Shown: positions 46,314 to 55,448, counted from the stretch's first letter. The stretch: 64,000 nt of DNA from Xanthocytophaga agilis (GCF_030068605.1 NZ_JASJOU010000004.1:186001-250000); one strand, 5' to 3'. The notes: a model not told the origin generated them from the letters alone. A program made the numbers and translations.

Positions 46314-47513
46314 ATGAACCTGGAAATACACGTGACATACTTACCCAATACGGAAACCAAGCTACCTACGACAGCTCCTCTGATGAAAGCTGTACTCAGT
46401 AGAGAGCCCAGACATTTTGCTCAACGGGACAAGATACGTTCTGCCAAAACAGAAGAGGAACAGAAGCTATTGAAACGTAAGTCCACTACCTGTATGGTCG
46501 TAGCAGGACAGATTGATTGGGCTCCTAAAGCAGATGGTACAGACGAGAAAGTAATGGTATCCTTTTCAGGTTTTGGACAGATAGATATTGATGGACTAAG
46601 CCAATATGGATTTACCCCTTCTCAGGTACGGGATGAATTAGCAAAACTCTACTTTGTGGTATATGCTGGTATTTCAACCCGGGGAGATGGTGTATGGCTT
46701 TTGATCAATCTGGATTGTACGGATCTGGATAGTTATACTTCCCAATGGACAGCGGCACATGAATTTGTGTATTCATTATTAGACAAAGCCGCAGGACAGA
46801 AGGTAAAAAGAGATAGTAAGGGTAAGAATCCTACGGATTTCCGGTTTGTCTGTCCGGATGAAGAAGGAAGATTTAACCCGGAGGCAAAGCCCTTTGGTGT
46901 AAAGAAAGAAAATAAGCCTGTCTATGTCGCTAAACCTATCAGTAGTAATTCTAATCGTCTGATACAGTTACTAGAACTCATCGCAGACAAACGAGTAGAT
47001 CTGACATCTAAGTACGAAGACTGGAGGAATCTGGGATTTTCCCTGGCTGCTACCCTGGGAGAATCCGGGAGAGAATGGTTTCATGCTCTTTCACAGTTTC
47101 ACCCAAAGTACAAACCAGCAGAGGCAGACAAACAATACAATGAATCACTCAAACGGAATGGATACAATTTTACAGAAGACTTCCTATTCGCTTTAGCCCG
47201 AAATCATGGGATAATTTTAAAAGAATGCGTAGGTCTACCTACCGACAAAACCGACAAAAGTCCTGTAATACTTCAAAGCATACCCAGAATTGAGCCAACA
47301 GGTTTAACCAATCCAGGACACATCGAAGCCTTTGAAGCAGAAAGTAAGCCTGTTGTTCCTATGGTAGAAACAGGTAGAGTTGAAAGATTCATAATCAAAT
47401 CTACAGGAGAACAGATTGACATTGTGCTCAATGAACACGGATATCCTGCTGACTGGGATCTACCTATGACTATAGAAGAAATAGTACCTACACCCTTAAC
47501 TCATGCTGCATGA
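46314..47513 (+). CDS. VirE_N/PriCT_2 primase-like replication protein
   Basis: A protein of about 399 residues beginning NLEIHVTYLPNTETK. The first half is a VirE N-terminal (BT4734-like) primase fold with the metal-ligand-like IDIDGLS and the loop TRGDGVWLLINLDCT. The second half has a PriCT_2-type domain, DWRNLGFSLAATLGESGREW with QFHPKY. An in-frame ATG at 46275 would add 13 residues encoded by the GGGAC repeats; ATG at 46314 is preferred. Works with DUF3987 in element replication (inference). Confidence 0.8.
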   Translation: MNLEIHVTYLPNTETKLPTTAPLMKAVLSREPRHFAQRDKIRSAKTEEEQKLLKRKSTTCMVVAGQIDWAPKADGTDEKVMVSFSGFGQIDIDGLSQYGFTPSQVRDELAKLYFVVYAGISTRGDGVWLLINLDCTDLDSYTSQWTAAHEFVYSLLDKAAGQKVKRDSKGKNPTDFRFVCPDEEGRFNPEAKPFGVKKENKPVYVAKPISSNSNRLIQLLELIADKRVDLTSKYEDWRNLGFSLAATLGESGREWFHALSQFHPKYKPAEADKQYNESLKRNGYNFTEDFLFALARNHGIILKECVGLPTDKTDKSPVILQSIPRIEPTGLTNPGHIEAFEAESKPVVPMVETGRVERFIIKSTGEQIDIVLNEHGYPADWDLPMTIEEIVPTPLTHAA

Positions 47514-47689
47514 AAGCCATACTCGAAAGCCCACGACAATTAGCCATCAACAACCTGATCTTTCTAACCTATCTGAATCAGGGATTACTCAGACTCATAC
47601 ATAAGGACTCAGACAAACAGATCTATGTAGATGCCAGAGGAAAACGTATCTGCCACTGCCTGCATACAGGCTTCAATACACTTGTTTAA
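47510..47689 (+). CDS. Small protein overlapping the primase gene
   Basis: 59 residues (MKAILESPRQLAINNLIFL), basic, with a Cys-His-Cys cluster RICHCLH near the C-terminus that could bind metal. Start ATGA overlaps the primase stop, so it is translationally coupled. Codon use fits a genuine gene; not recognised. Confidence 0.6.
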   Translation: MKAILESPRQLAINNLIFLTYLNQGLLRLIHKDSDKQIYVDARGKRICHCLHTGFNTLV

Positions 47690-47727
47690 TTATTCTAATC
47701 AGTCACTCACATAAAAGACATAATACT

Positions 47728-48582
47728 ATGCGACTCAAGCCTATCAAATCCGACACTCCACTTTCCAAACTGTTCAACGCCTTCATGAATAGCCTTTCCA
47801 TCATTGAGATTACCCATGATCCGATTTACTATTCAATGAAAGTACATAATGCATCCATTGATCGGGAAAAGGTAGATACAGAAAGTATCTATGATGCCTA
47901 TACACGCTTTGAAAGACACTATCAGTTAGCTATCCTTTCCAATGGTCTCAGACAGTTTCATAATGCTATACTGGAAGTAGAGAAAGAGCTGATTAAATAC
48001 TTTGAACAGTACAAAGCAGATTGGAAGGCCTATGCCACGCAGGAACGTATGCTTTCTATAGAAGAGTATGGAGGTGATGACAACGATTACAATGAAGACG
48101 GCTCTGTCAGATACACAGAAGACTGGGATAGTCTCAAATCCTATACACTGCACTATACCCTTACTGCATACATTGGAGGCAACTATCATGAAGAAGGCAA
48201 AAACTGTGAGGTTCGGGGTGAGGGACTAGGTACCAGTAGAGCACAAGACTATGCAGACTTTCTGCTGATGGTTCGCAATGAATCCGCTTTCTCCCCTTTC
48301 AAGTTCCTGGCAAAACAAGGTGCACCCTTACAGTTTTACAGAGAGAATGAAGCAGGAGACATGGAGCCTATGACACTGGCAGATACGGTAGAAGCAGAAC
48401 TAAACACGGATATCCGAAATGAGAGCATTGCAGATCTGTTTACAGAAGCGATTGAAACAGGCTATCAGATACGGGAACTGTTTGAATCACTGAGCGCAGA
48501 TCAGGATTACAAGGAAGAATACTCTCAGATGTTACAGTTCGTACAGCAAATCAAGACAGTCACTTTCGGATTTTTGAACTAA
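47728..48582 (+). CDS. Hypothetical protein of the element
   Basis: A 284-residue soluble protein, acidic in the middle (EEYGGDDNDYNEDGS) and helical elsewhere. No signal, no membrane segment, no recognisable family. It is followed by a terminator-like hairpin, so it closes the early operon. Confidence 0.65.
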   Translation: MRLKPIKSDTPLSKLFNAFMNSLSIIEITHDPIYYSMKVHNASIDREKVDTESIYDAYTRFERHYQLAILSNGLRQFHNAILEVEKELIKYFEQYKADWKAYATQERMLSIEEYGGDDNDYNEDGSVRYTEDWDSLKSYTLHYTLTAYIGGNYHEEGKNCEVRGEGLGTSRAQDYADFLLMVRNESAFSPFKFLAKQGAPLQFYRENEAGDMEPMTLADTVEAELNTDIRNESIADLFTEAIETGYQIRELFESLSADQDYKEEYSQMLQFVQQIKTVTFGFLN

Positions 48583-48975
48583 GGAGTGAAAACAAGAAAG
48601 CCCACAGCTACAAACAGCCATGGGTTTTCTTCATCAAATATATTTTGTCATTACTACTTAACTACTTCAATTACTTAGTATAAAGATAGGCAGAAGATCT
48701 GGGATACTATCATGCATAAAGGCGGCAAACGAGAGAAAGTAATGTAAATCAGCTTATTATCTACTAAAAGATCACAAGAGTTACTATAAGCTGTTTTCAC
48801 CAGGAATAAGTAGGTAGAACAGATGTACCATTGGAAGAGTAAACAAGAAAAGTAAAGAGGAATTACCATAAAGAAAACCCCACATCCATCGAACACGGGG
48901 TTTTCAACACAGTTTGAATAATACACTCACCAAGGAGTGTCATAACAAAGATACATAAAATACAATACGTGCTAT
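48583..48975. other. Intergenic region with two hairpins upstream of the terminase gene region
   Basis: 393 bases without a supported gene. Hairpin 1: AAGAAAGCCCA/TGGGTTTTCTT (48594-48604 with 48621-48631), followed by CATC, a likely terminator. Hairpin 2: GAAAACCCC/GGGGTTTTC (48873-48881 with 48897-48905). A minus-strand frame between them (48675-48926) has no supporting features. Might contain a small RNA or packaging (pac/cos) site for the terminase encoded nearby. Confidence 0.5.
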
Positions 48976-49584
48976 ATGACAAAGACAGAAGCTTTATCCA
49001 CACTGAGTTTTCATCTGAATATACTCAAACACATTACCTCTAATCCTCTCCTGACACATATAAGCAGTAATGCTGTAGCTAACAACCAAGATGTAGCTAA
49101 CAAACAGATAGATCAGGTACGTGTGCTCTACAGTGAAACCTATCAGGAAAGCCAGGCACATTTACTACGGTTACAGATCATTCAACAATGTGTTACCCAT
49201 GGATTAGATAATACAACAGAAGGAAAGGACCCCTATCAAATTATTGTAGAGCAATTTACCTCTAATGCATGGCATAAGAAGTTCCCACTCGATACACTGT
49301 CTTTATCACTGACAGCTATCATGCGAAACTTTGATCAGATCGAGAAGGCCAAAGCAGACATGATACATTCAGTAAGTCAGTGGTTTTTAGTAGACATTCT
49401 TTCTATTGACGAGCAGATACGAGCAACCATTGAAGCAGATATCCAGAAAGCAGCAGATCAAAAGTACCTGTCTGCTATTGAATTGTCCTTTCTGATTGGC
49501 TCCTGGAAAGAAGACATGCAAAGAGTTTATCAGTTAGCCCGTGAAAGAACCGGACTGGAAGAGATTGGAGAATTGGTTCAATAA
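48976..49584 (+). CDS. Hypothetical protein before the terminase gene
   Basis: 202 residues, fully helical (heptad-like hydrophobics throughout: LSTLSFHLNILKHI; ILSIDEQIRATIEADIQKAADQ), soluble. No known family; the helical profile is compatible with a DNA-binding or scaffolding partner of terminase. 28 bases separate it from the terS gene. Confidence 0.65.
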   Translation: MTKTEALSTLSFHLNILKHITSNPLLTHISSNAVANNQDVANKQIDQVRVLYSETYQESQAHLLRLQIIQQCVTHGLDNTTEGKDPYQIIVEQFTSNAWHKKFPLDTLSLSLTAIMRNFDQIEKAKADMIHSVSQWFLVDILSIDEQIRATIEADIQKAADQKYLSAIELSFLIGSWKEDMQRVYQLARERTGLEEIGELVQ

Positions 49585-49611
49585 CAGGGAGTACAATAAC
49601 ACCTATGTAGA

Positions 49612-50232
49612 ATGACAGTAAAGCAATTAGCCTTTGTGAATCGGTATCTGGTTACTGGTAATGCGACCCAGTCCTATATGGATGTGTATGGAGTTGAGAG
49701 TAAAGAGGTTGCCAATGCAAACGCTTACAGGCTACTAGCAAAACAAAGCATACAGGATTACATCAAAAAGCATCAGAAGCAAATGGAGAAGAAGACAGGA
49801 ATTACCGTAGAGAAAGTGATTGCAGAACTGGCCAAGATTGGCTTTTCCAACATACAGGATTACATCACGGACGAGAACACAGTAGAGGATTTATCCAAAA
49901 TCAGACGCAGGAAAGCCGCTGCAGTCAGTTCGGTTAAAACAAAGAAACGCATTTTCAGGAAAGGAGACGAGGAGACAGAGACCATTGAAACAGAGTTCAG
50001 GCTCTATGATAAGATCTCTGCACTGGAAAAGATAGGGAAACATCTGGGCGCCTTCTTCTCCATCAAAGAACTGGTTGACAATCTGACTGAACAGCAGATG
50101 CTTGACTTGGCTAATGAACTGGAAAAACGCATGTATCAATCCTATGAAAATCCTACCAATAACAATTCTACAACTAACAATTCTATAAACGAAAACACTA
50201 TAAACGACAATGAACAAACCGCTATCAAGTAA
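49612..50232 (+). CDS. Terminase small subunit (Terminase_2 type)
   Basis: Phage packaging protein that recognises DNA and helps recruit the large terminase. The N-terminal HTH is VKQLAFVNRYLVTGNATQSYMDV-like, with the following YGVESKEVANANAYRLLAKQSIQDYI helix, matching Terminase_2 family proteins. The middle KVIAELAKIGFSNIQDY is the family's second conserved block. The C-terminal 20 residues are low-complexity Asn/Thr. The gene for the large subunit is not found anywhere in the window. The next gene starts 23 bases before its stop. Confidence 0.9.
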   Translation: MTVKQLAFVNRYLVTGNATQSYMDVYGVESKEVANANAYRLLAKQSIQDYIKKHQKQMEKKTGITVEKVIAELAKIGFSNIQDYITDENTVEDLSKIRRRKAAAVSSVKTKKRIFRKGDEETETIETEFRLYDKISALEKIGKHLGAFFSIKELVDNLTEQQMLDLANELEKRMYQSYENPTNNNSTTNNSINENTINDNEQTAIK

Positions 50233-50485
50233 AGAAAAACTGAAGGCTATTCTGAAAGGAGAATTCAAAATGCCTAAACTGGTTGTTTTTGAGCATCTGA
50301 CAACACAGGAATGTATAGAATATTCTGCCTTGTGTGAGCAAACAAAAGGCCTTCTACCACATCAATTTACCAATGAACAACTTGAGAGATCTGTTTACTT
50401 TATCTTAAAAAAACGTGGAGAAAAGGTAAGCTACCCCTTAAGTGAACAAGATCATAAACGAGTTAAATACCTTACTAGAAAATGA
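50210..50485 (+). CDS. Small protein with shared N-terminal motif (1)
   Basis: 91 residues. Begins NKPLSSKEKLKAILKGEFKM, the first of three consecutive products sharing a KLxAILxG-like N-terminal motif. Helical remainder with many charged residues. Overlaps terS and the next gene (ATGA). Function unknown. Confidence 0.65.
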   Translation: MNKPLSSKEKLKAILKGEFKMPKLVVFEHLTTQECIEYSALCEQTKGLLPHQFTNEQLERSVYFILKKRGEKVSYPLSEQDHKRVKYLTRK

Positions 50486-51093
50486 AAAACAGCAACAACA
50501 AATCTAATAACTCACCTGTTCGAACTGCCAATACTCAGACTGCTAAAGCGCAGTTGCAAGGCATTCTGAAAGGGAATGTGCCTGCAGAATGGAAACGTCC
50601 TGCTATGTTCCCTTTCTCACTCAAACGATTTACAAGTCAGGAGGCAGAGTGGTTACTATGGTATCTGAAGCGCCCGCAACTAACAGATGTGACACAAATG
50701 ATTCACACCTATGGATGGAATGCACTTCTCAAATATTACTATCTGCTTAATAAGGCCGGTGCACGATTGATTTATGTCAAAAGTGAAGATCCTACAGAAA
50801 GACGGTGGCCCGAGAATGCAGTAAATTTTTATTCCTGGTTAGCTATTCGTCAAATCAAGGAAATAGAGCCTGAACATAGTTTTTCAGATCATGAAAGCCT
50901 GTACGAAAGATGGCAGAAAGAGCGAAAAACGGATATCGTTTCAGATAGTGAATGCCTGCACTGTTGCAAAGTACTTTTCCGCTATATCCAATGGTTTTAC
51001 CCAAAGGTAGAACTAAGTAAGAGGGTGAATGAACAGGTTTACTTAAATGGATTGGATGAGCAGTTAACACAATTTATTCAGACTGCTGCATAG
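50482..51093 (+). CDS. Protein with shared N-terminal motif (2)
   Basis: 203 residues. After a flexible Asn/Ser-rich start (about 20 residues) follows AQLQGILKGNVPAEWKRP, the second copy of the shared motif. The body is aromatic-rich and helical (MIHTYGWNALLKYYYLLNKAGARLIYVKSED). It has Cys near EC-L-HCC (about residue 155), a possible metal site. Position between terS and tape measure genes resembles that of tail or assembly proteins, but no family is recognised. Confidence 0.6.
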   Translation: MKNSNNKSNNSPVRTANTQTAKAQLQGILKGNVPAEWKRPAMFPFSLKRFTSQEAEWLLWYLKRPQLTDVTQMIHTYGWNALLKYYYLLNKAGARLIYVKSEDPTERRWPENAVNFYSWLAIRQIKEIEPEHSFSDHESLYERWQKERKTDIVSDSECLHCCKVLFRYIQWFYPKVELSKRVNEQVYLNGLDEQLTQFIQTAA

Positions 51094-51151
51094 TATCGTA
51101 AGAACAGCAATAGACGAACATAAATACAGACGAATATAAACACAATGGACA

Positions 51152-51484
51152 ATGGAACAGAAAGACAGCACAGCAAAAGTAACGAATGCTCGTAACCTGG
51201 TTAAGGGTATTCTACAGGGTAAGATTACCAATGGGGAAGAACTGAAAAAGGTCCTATCACAAGGCACTGAAAAACCATGGATACTAGTTACAGTGCATAA
51301 CGATCAGGTAAAACTAGACTCACTGGCTACTGAAACTATAGGACCTCCCAAACAAGAAATGACTCTTGCAGAATGGGAGCAGGCAAAACCACAGATAGAA
51401 GCACAGTTTCAGATTGCTCAAATCACTGTACACGATACAGGAGTCCCTCTTGCCAGACGAGAGCAAGATGTTGTATTAGACTAA
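51152..51484 (+). CDS. Small protein with shared N-terminal motif (3)
   Basis: 110 residues. Residues 10-25 read VTNARNLVKGILQGKI, the third copy of the shared motif. The rest is helical-beta and acidic. It is followed by the tape measure gene 49 bases later. No family recognised. Confidence 0.6.
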   Translation: MEQKDSTAKVTNARNLVKGILQGKITNGEELKKVLSQGTEKPWILVTVHNDQVKLDSLATETIGPPKQEMTLAEWEQAKPQIEAQFQIAQITVHDTGVPLARREQDVVLD

Positions 51485-51533
51485 ATCATATACTATCACG
51501 AATTGAATAACAAACACACAATCAATACAGAGT

Positions 51534-53891
51534 ATGGCACAGATTAGTGGAATAACCGTTGGGATTGATGGGGATTTATCAGGCCTCAACCAGGCAATCG
51601 CAGAAATGGGACAACGTTTAGGTGGTTTGGAAAAACACGTTGAAAAGCTAGGAAAAACAGCCGGAGGTCTTGATGATGTTTTCAAAGGAATAACAGGCGC
51701 ATTTACCGGATTGTTCGCTTTGGATAAATTAACCGAACTGGGTGGTGAAGTACTAGACGTCACCACTGAGTTTCAGAAGTTACAGGCAGTGCTGACAAAT
51801 ACCTTAGGCTCACAAGAGGCTGGAGCCATTGCTTTTGCCAAGATCTCGGACTTTGCAGCCCAAACTAATTTTTCAGTCTTAGAGCTGACAGACTCATTTA
51901 CCAAACTGGCTAACCGAAATGTCAATGCGACTACACAGCAACTACAGGCAATGGCAGATGTGGCTAATTCACTAGGTAAACCACTTGAAAGCCTGACAGA
52001 GGCAATACTGGATGTATCCAATACAGAAAGGTGGAATGAATTAGGGATTAAGGTATCGAAAGCAGGAGATAGGATTACAGCCTCTTTCAAAGGGCAAACC
52101 GTGTCTGCCAAGGCAACAGAACAGGGAGCGCTAGACCTGGTAACCGCTATTGGTAAGTTTGATGGAGTGGCAGGTTCAACGGCTGCTGTCTCTAAAACGT
52201 TAGGAGGCAGTATCTCCAATCTGGGAGATACGATTGATAGCTTGTTTTTTACCATAGGCAATAATCTTTCCGGCCCGGGACAAGGGCTGATCAACTTCTT
52301 TTCAGAAGCCTTGAAGGGAGCCAATAAACTCCTCACCTCCAATCAAGAACTGGCTAAACAAGCAGCCTTGAAAGAACTGGGTAGAGATGCAGAGGCTTTC
52401 ACGAAAGAAATAGAAGAACAGGCTAAGGTATACCAGAAGGCAGGCGACAGTGCAGAAGAAGCCAGAAAGAAAGCCGAACAGTTTCTTGCGCAGGATGCAC
52501 AGAATCAGGTAGCAAGGTATTCGGCACAGATAGAAGATTTAAACGGTAAGTTACAAAAAGTAAATGCTTTGTATGATGAATCCACACTAAAAGCCGTTGG
52601 GTTGCCTAATTCTACCGGAGATGACTTACAGGTGCAGATAGAAAAGGCCAATGGAGAACTACTAAGGTTTCAGCGACGTATTGACATGATCAATAAGACA
52701 GGAGACTTCGCCGTGAAAGTGCCTGTCGAAGTAGATTCGAATGCTAAAAAGCTACAGGAAGAGATTGCAAAGATTTATAGCGACGTCTTTGACAAGCTAG
52801 AAGTAGCCAACAGCAAAGAATCCTTGTTTGGAGATCAGTTTCAATTGGGGGCTGAACGTGTAAAGATACTCGAATCAGGTATTAATTCTTTACTTGAAAA
52901 GGGCTTAAAACCAACTTCTGCTGAAGTAAAGAACCTGATTGCATTACTCGAGCAAGCGGAAAACATGTCTTTGATTGTGAGCTCACTAAAACCCAACAAT
53001 ACCCTTAATCCTAACCCGGGAGGGGCCAATCCATCAGGCATCTTTACAGGAGCCCCACTCACGCCGGAAATAGACATAGATCCACTTATTGGATACGAGC
53101 AACAACTTAAACTAACCAGAGAGCAGGCAGAATTACTCGAACAGGCTGCACAAAACACAGGTATTGGTATATCACAGTTAGGGGCGGGTTTTATAGCATC
53201 CGGAAAAAGCTTAAATGAGTACCTGGACGATTTAGGTAGACTCAGTCAACTTGCTAGTATGTTAAGTGATCCCTTTGCGGGGATTATTGTCTCTCTGCAA
53301 GACTTACAAATGCAGTTTGAGCAGTCTGGTTTGTCTATGGACGAGTTCGTAGAAAAGACATTAGTACTTGAAGAGGCAAAACAACAGTTTGATCAGTTAT
53401 TCAAGTCTCTGGCTACCTCTGCTGCACAGGGATTAGGAGATGTAGCCGCTAATCTGGCATCGGGTTCAGATGATGCGATAACGGTTGTACGCAAGTTTTT
53501 GGCAGGCATCGCTTCACAACTGGCTGTTGGTTTGATTGCTATTGGTACACCTATGTTATTTACTCCGACAACAGCGGGCGCAGGGGCGTTGTATATTGCG
53601 GCCGGTGTAGCCTTGAAAGCGATTGCAGGTGCATTAGGTGGCGCAGGTGGAGGCTCATTAGGGGCGGGAGGTGGTAAACCTACTGTGAGTACAGGATTTA
53701 GTAATGAGGATGCGGGAGTAGCTACTAAACAAGATAGAACAAATGTTCAGGTGGCATCCGCAACCAATGTACAAGGTAGTACCATATCCAGGTTATTTAT
53801 ATCAGGAGAGTTTGAACTAGTGGGAGGATTACAAACGCTCTTACTACGACTCAGAGAAACAGAGGGTAAACTAGACAAAGTAGGAGGGTAA
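51534..53891 (+). CDS. Phage tape measure protein
   Basis: A 785-residue long, low-complexity coiled protein as expected of a tail length-determining (tape measure) protein. N-terminal TMP block is visible as ITVGIDGDLSGLNQAIAEM, and the tail-typical hydrophobic membrane-like segments lie near residues 55-75 (GAFTGLFALDKLTEL) and 640-705 (GLIAIGTPMLFTPTTAG and GAGALYIAAG). Long helical coiled coils with AKISDFAAQTNFS occur in between. It ends in a Gly-rich stretch. No other tail or head protein gene is adjacent. The product may shape tails of a helper phage or be a relic. Confidence 0.88.
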   Translation: MAQISGITVGIDGDLSGLNQAIAEMGQRLGGLEKHVEKLGKTAGGLDDVFKGITGAFTGLFALDKLTELGGEVLDVTTEFQKLQAVLTNTLGSQEAGAIAFAKISDFAAQTNFSVLELTDSFTKLANRNVNATTQQLQAMADVANSLGKPLESLTEAILDVSNTERWNELGIKVSKAGDRITASFKGQTVSAKATEQGALDLVTAIGKFDGVAGSTAAVSKTLGGSISNLGDTIDSLFFTIGNNLSGPGQGLINFFSEALKGANKLLTSNQELAKQAALKELGRDAEAFTKEIEEQAKVYQKAGDSAEEARKKAEQFLAQDAQNQVARYSAQIEDLNGKLQKVNALYDESTLKAVGLPNSTGDDLQVQIEKANGELLRFQRRIDMINKTGDFAVKVPVEVDSNAKKLQEEIAKIYSDVFDKLEVANSKESLFGDQFQLGAERVKILESGINSLLEKGLKPTSAEVKNLIALLEQAENMSLIVSSLKPNNTLNPNPGGANPSGIFTGAPLTPEIDIDPLIGYEQQLKLTREQAELLEQAAQNTGIGISQLGAGFIASGKSLNEYLDDLGRLSQLASMLSDPFAGIIVSLQDLQMQFEQSGLSMDEFVEKTLVLEEAKQQFDQLFKSLATSAAQGLGDVAANLASGSDDAITVVRKFLAGIASQLAVGLIAIGTPMLFTPTTAGAGALYIAAGVALKAIAGALGGAGGGSLGAGGGKPTVSTGFSNEDAGVATKQDRTNVQVASATNVQGSTISRLFISGEFELVGGLQTLLLRLRETEGKLDKVGG

Positions 53892-53925
53892 TACCTCTAC
53901 AATCCATATAAGAGTGTCATAGGAA

Positions 53926-53956
53926 AGGAGCCGGCAGATAGTTGGCTCTTTTTTAT
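53926..53956 (+). terminator. Rho-independent terminator after the tape measure gene
   Basis: GAGCC/GGCTC stem (53928-53932 with 53944-53948), 11-base loop, followed by TTTTTTATT. Confidence 0.85.
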
Positions 53957-53998
53957 TAGATCAATAGATTAACTTGCAATAAGTTTCAAGGTTTGTAA

Positions 53999-55327
53999 TT
54001 AATCACTACAATCAAATCTTTGATCAGCAATAGCTGTTCTTTGCTTACTAATGCCTTTTTCCTTCGCCTTCAAACAGTTGACATATATTTTCCATTCTGG
54101 AATATATACATCTAATAACCCTAGTCTTTTTCCTGTTTTCAGATTTTCAGAGATTAAAGCGGCACCTTTAGCTCCAATTTCATAATCAGATGTGCTAACT
54201 ACAAAGGGGACTAAGCCTTGTACCGCATGTGTTTGTGTAGTAGAAACTAAATGTTTCACATTACGCAACATTTCTATTCCATGACTCTCAAATAAATTCT
54301 CTAAAGTTACCCATGAAAAATATACTAAAGAGGTGTCAGACATGTTCGCATAAGTAGGTAGGTTATTTAACTCAATAATTTGAAGGATTGAATCTTGTAT
54401 AAAGCTAGTATTGTTGATTCTACCTGCAATTTGCCTATCCTGTGGATAAGCCTTCCAGTAAATATATGCCATCTTATTATGTGGATATATTTCATGAATT
54501 TTTGCTGGCAACTCTGCAAAATCACCACAATAGGCAACCCCACCAATGTTTGTTGAGTCATGTCTATGTTTTAGTGTAGTTACCAACCCACAAGCAACAG
54601 GATCTGTTACACCCAGGAAAACAAGATTCTTATCAGAGATATCTCTTTCCCTGAAATAATCTTTAAAAGCTAAAGAGGCAGAAGTCCCAATACTCACATA
54701 GTAATCGTATTCAGTATCTCTATTGAAGATATTTGCGACCTCGTCTCGATAAGTATTCCTTATAGCTGTAGAGTCGTATGGCTCTCTAGGCCCATAGTGG
54801 ATATCATATAGAAGGCACTTTTTATTCTTAAGAGGTAAAAGTGTTTGCAAAGAATTGACGAGACTTGTTGTAATACTTCGTGTATAATCATTATTACCAC
54901 TACAAAGGATAACAAGTTTAACTTTAGAATAACTACATTTCCCAAGCTCATCATTGATTTCTGTCTCATCATTTGGATCTAATGAATTTACATTGCTCAT
55001 ATTTGGGGCTAATAAATATATCATAACACCAAAGCCAATTCCTCCTGCTGCTCGGATTCCAACAGGAAGATTTATTTTGATCATACCCGGTATTTGTGAT
55101 ACAATTAGCGCTGCAGACAAGGCAAGAATTACTTTTACAATCTCATATCTTATGCCTCCTTTTATATTTATGTCTTGAAAAACGAATACAAGTATTGTTG
55201 CAAAAACCAGTAAAGATATTCCAGTAAAAAAAAGTACGAATTCTATTTTCTTTCTTGTGCTTCGATTCCTTACAGTAGGAGGATTTGCATCTCTATTATC
55301 TGGAGAGCCGTTTTTTTGCTTAGCCAT
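53999..55327 (-). CDS. Membrane protein with ABC substrate-binding-like domain
   Basis: A 442-residue protein with three N-terminal transmembrane helices (about 27-50, 63-82, 88-106) fused to a periplasmic-binding-type domain (about 130-425) like that of TrpX/ABC_sub_bind proteins: KLVILCSGNNDYTRSITTSLVNSLQ, YYVSIGTSASLAFKDYF, and VSTSDYEIGAKGA. No permease or ATPase is encoded nearby, so it is not an ordinary transporter component; it is more like a membrane sensor. Convergent with the element, AT-rich, likely acquired cargo. Confidence 0.75.
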   Translation of the reverse strand: MAKQKNGSPDNRDANPPTVRNRSTRKKIEFVLFFTGISLLVFATILVFVFQDINIKGGIRYEIVKVILALSAALIVSQIPGMIKINLPVGIRAAGGIGFGVMIYLLAPNMSNVNSLDPNDETEINDELGKCSYSKVKLVILCSGNNDYTRSITTSLVNSLQTLLPLKNKKCLLYDIHYGPREPYDSTAIRNTYRDEVANIFNRDTEYDYYVSIGTSASLAFKDYFRERDISDKNLVFLGVTDPVACGLVTTLKHRHDSTNIGGVAYCGDFAELPAKIHEIYPHNKMAYIYWKAYPQDRQIAGRINNTSFIQDSILQIIELNNLPTYANMSDTSLVYFSWVTLENLFESHGIEMLRNVKHLVSTTQTHAVQGLVPFVVSTSDYEIGAKGAALISENLKTGKRLGLLDVYIPEWKIYVNCLKAKEKGISKQRTAIADQRFDCSD

Positions 55328-55448
55328 ATTTAAATAAAATACATTTCAACTAGACTATTAAGGAAGATATTTACATTAGCACAGGAGTAATAATATTGGA
55401 GGCAGAACTTTATATGTATGAAATGAATGTAGTATTGATCTTGATAAT

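Larger units (their letters stand above)
41590..53960 (+). mobile_element. Integrated phage-satellite-like element
   Basis: All genes run on the plus strand and are often overlapping or closely spaced: integrase, RteC-like protein, HTH protein, two small proteins, DUF3987, VirE_N primase, several unknowns, terminase small subunit, three small proteins and a tape measure protein. The right end is taken as the terminator after the tape measure gene. The true boundary may be farther right, since an inverted copy of an internal repeat lies at 59.2 kb. No attL/attR pair was found. Confidence 0.75.

Noticed and set aside
48675-48926. 83-codon minus-strand frame between two hairpins
   Set aside because: Rich in Cys, Tyr and Phe without periodicity, no start context, antisense in a non-coding gap; looks like a chance frame.
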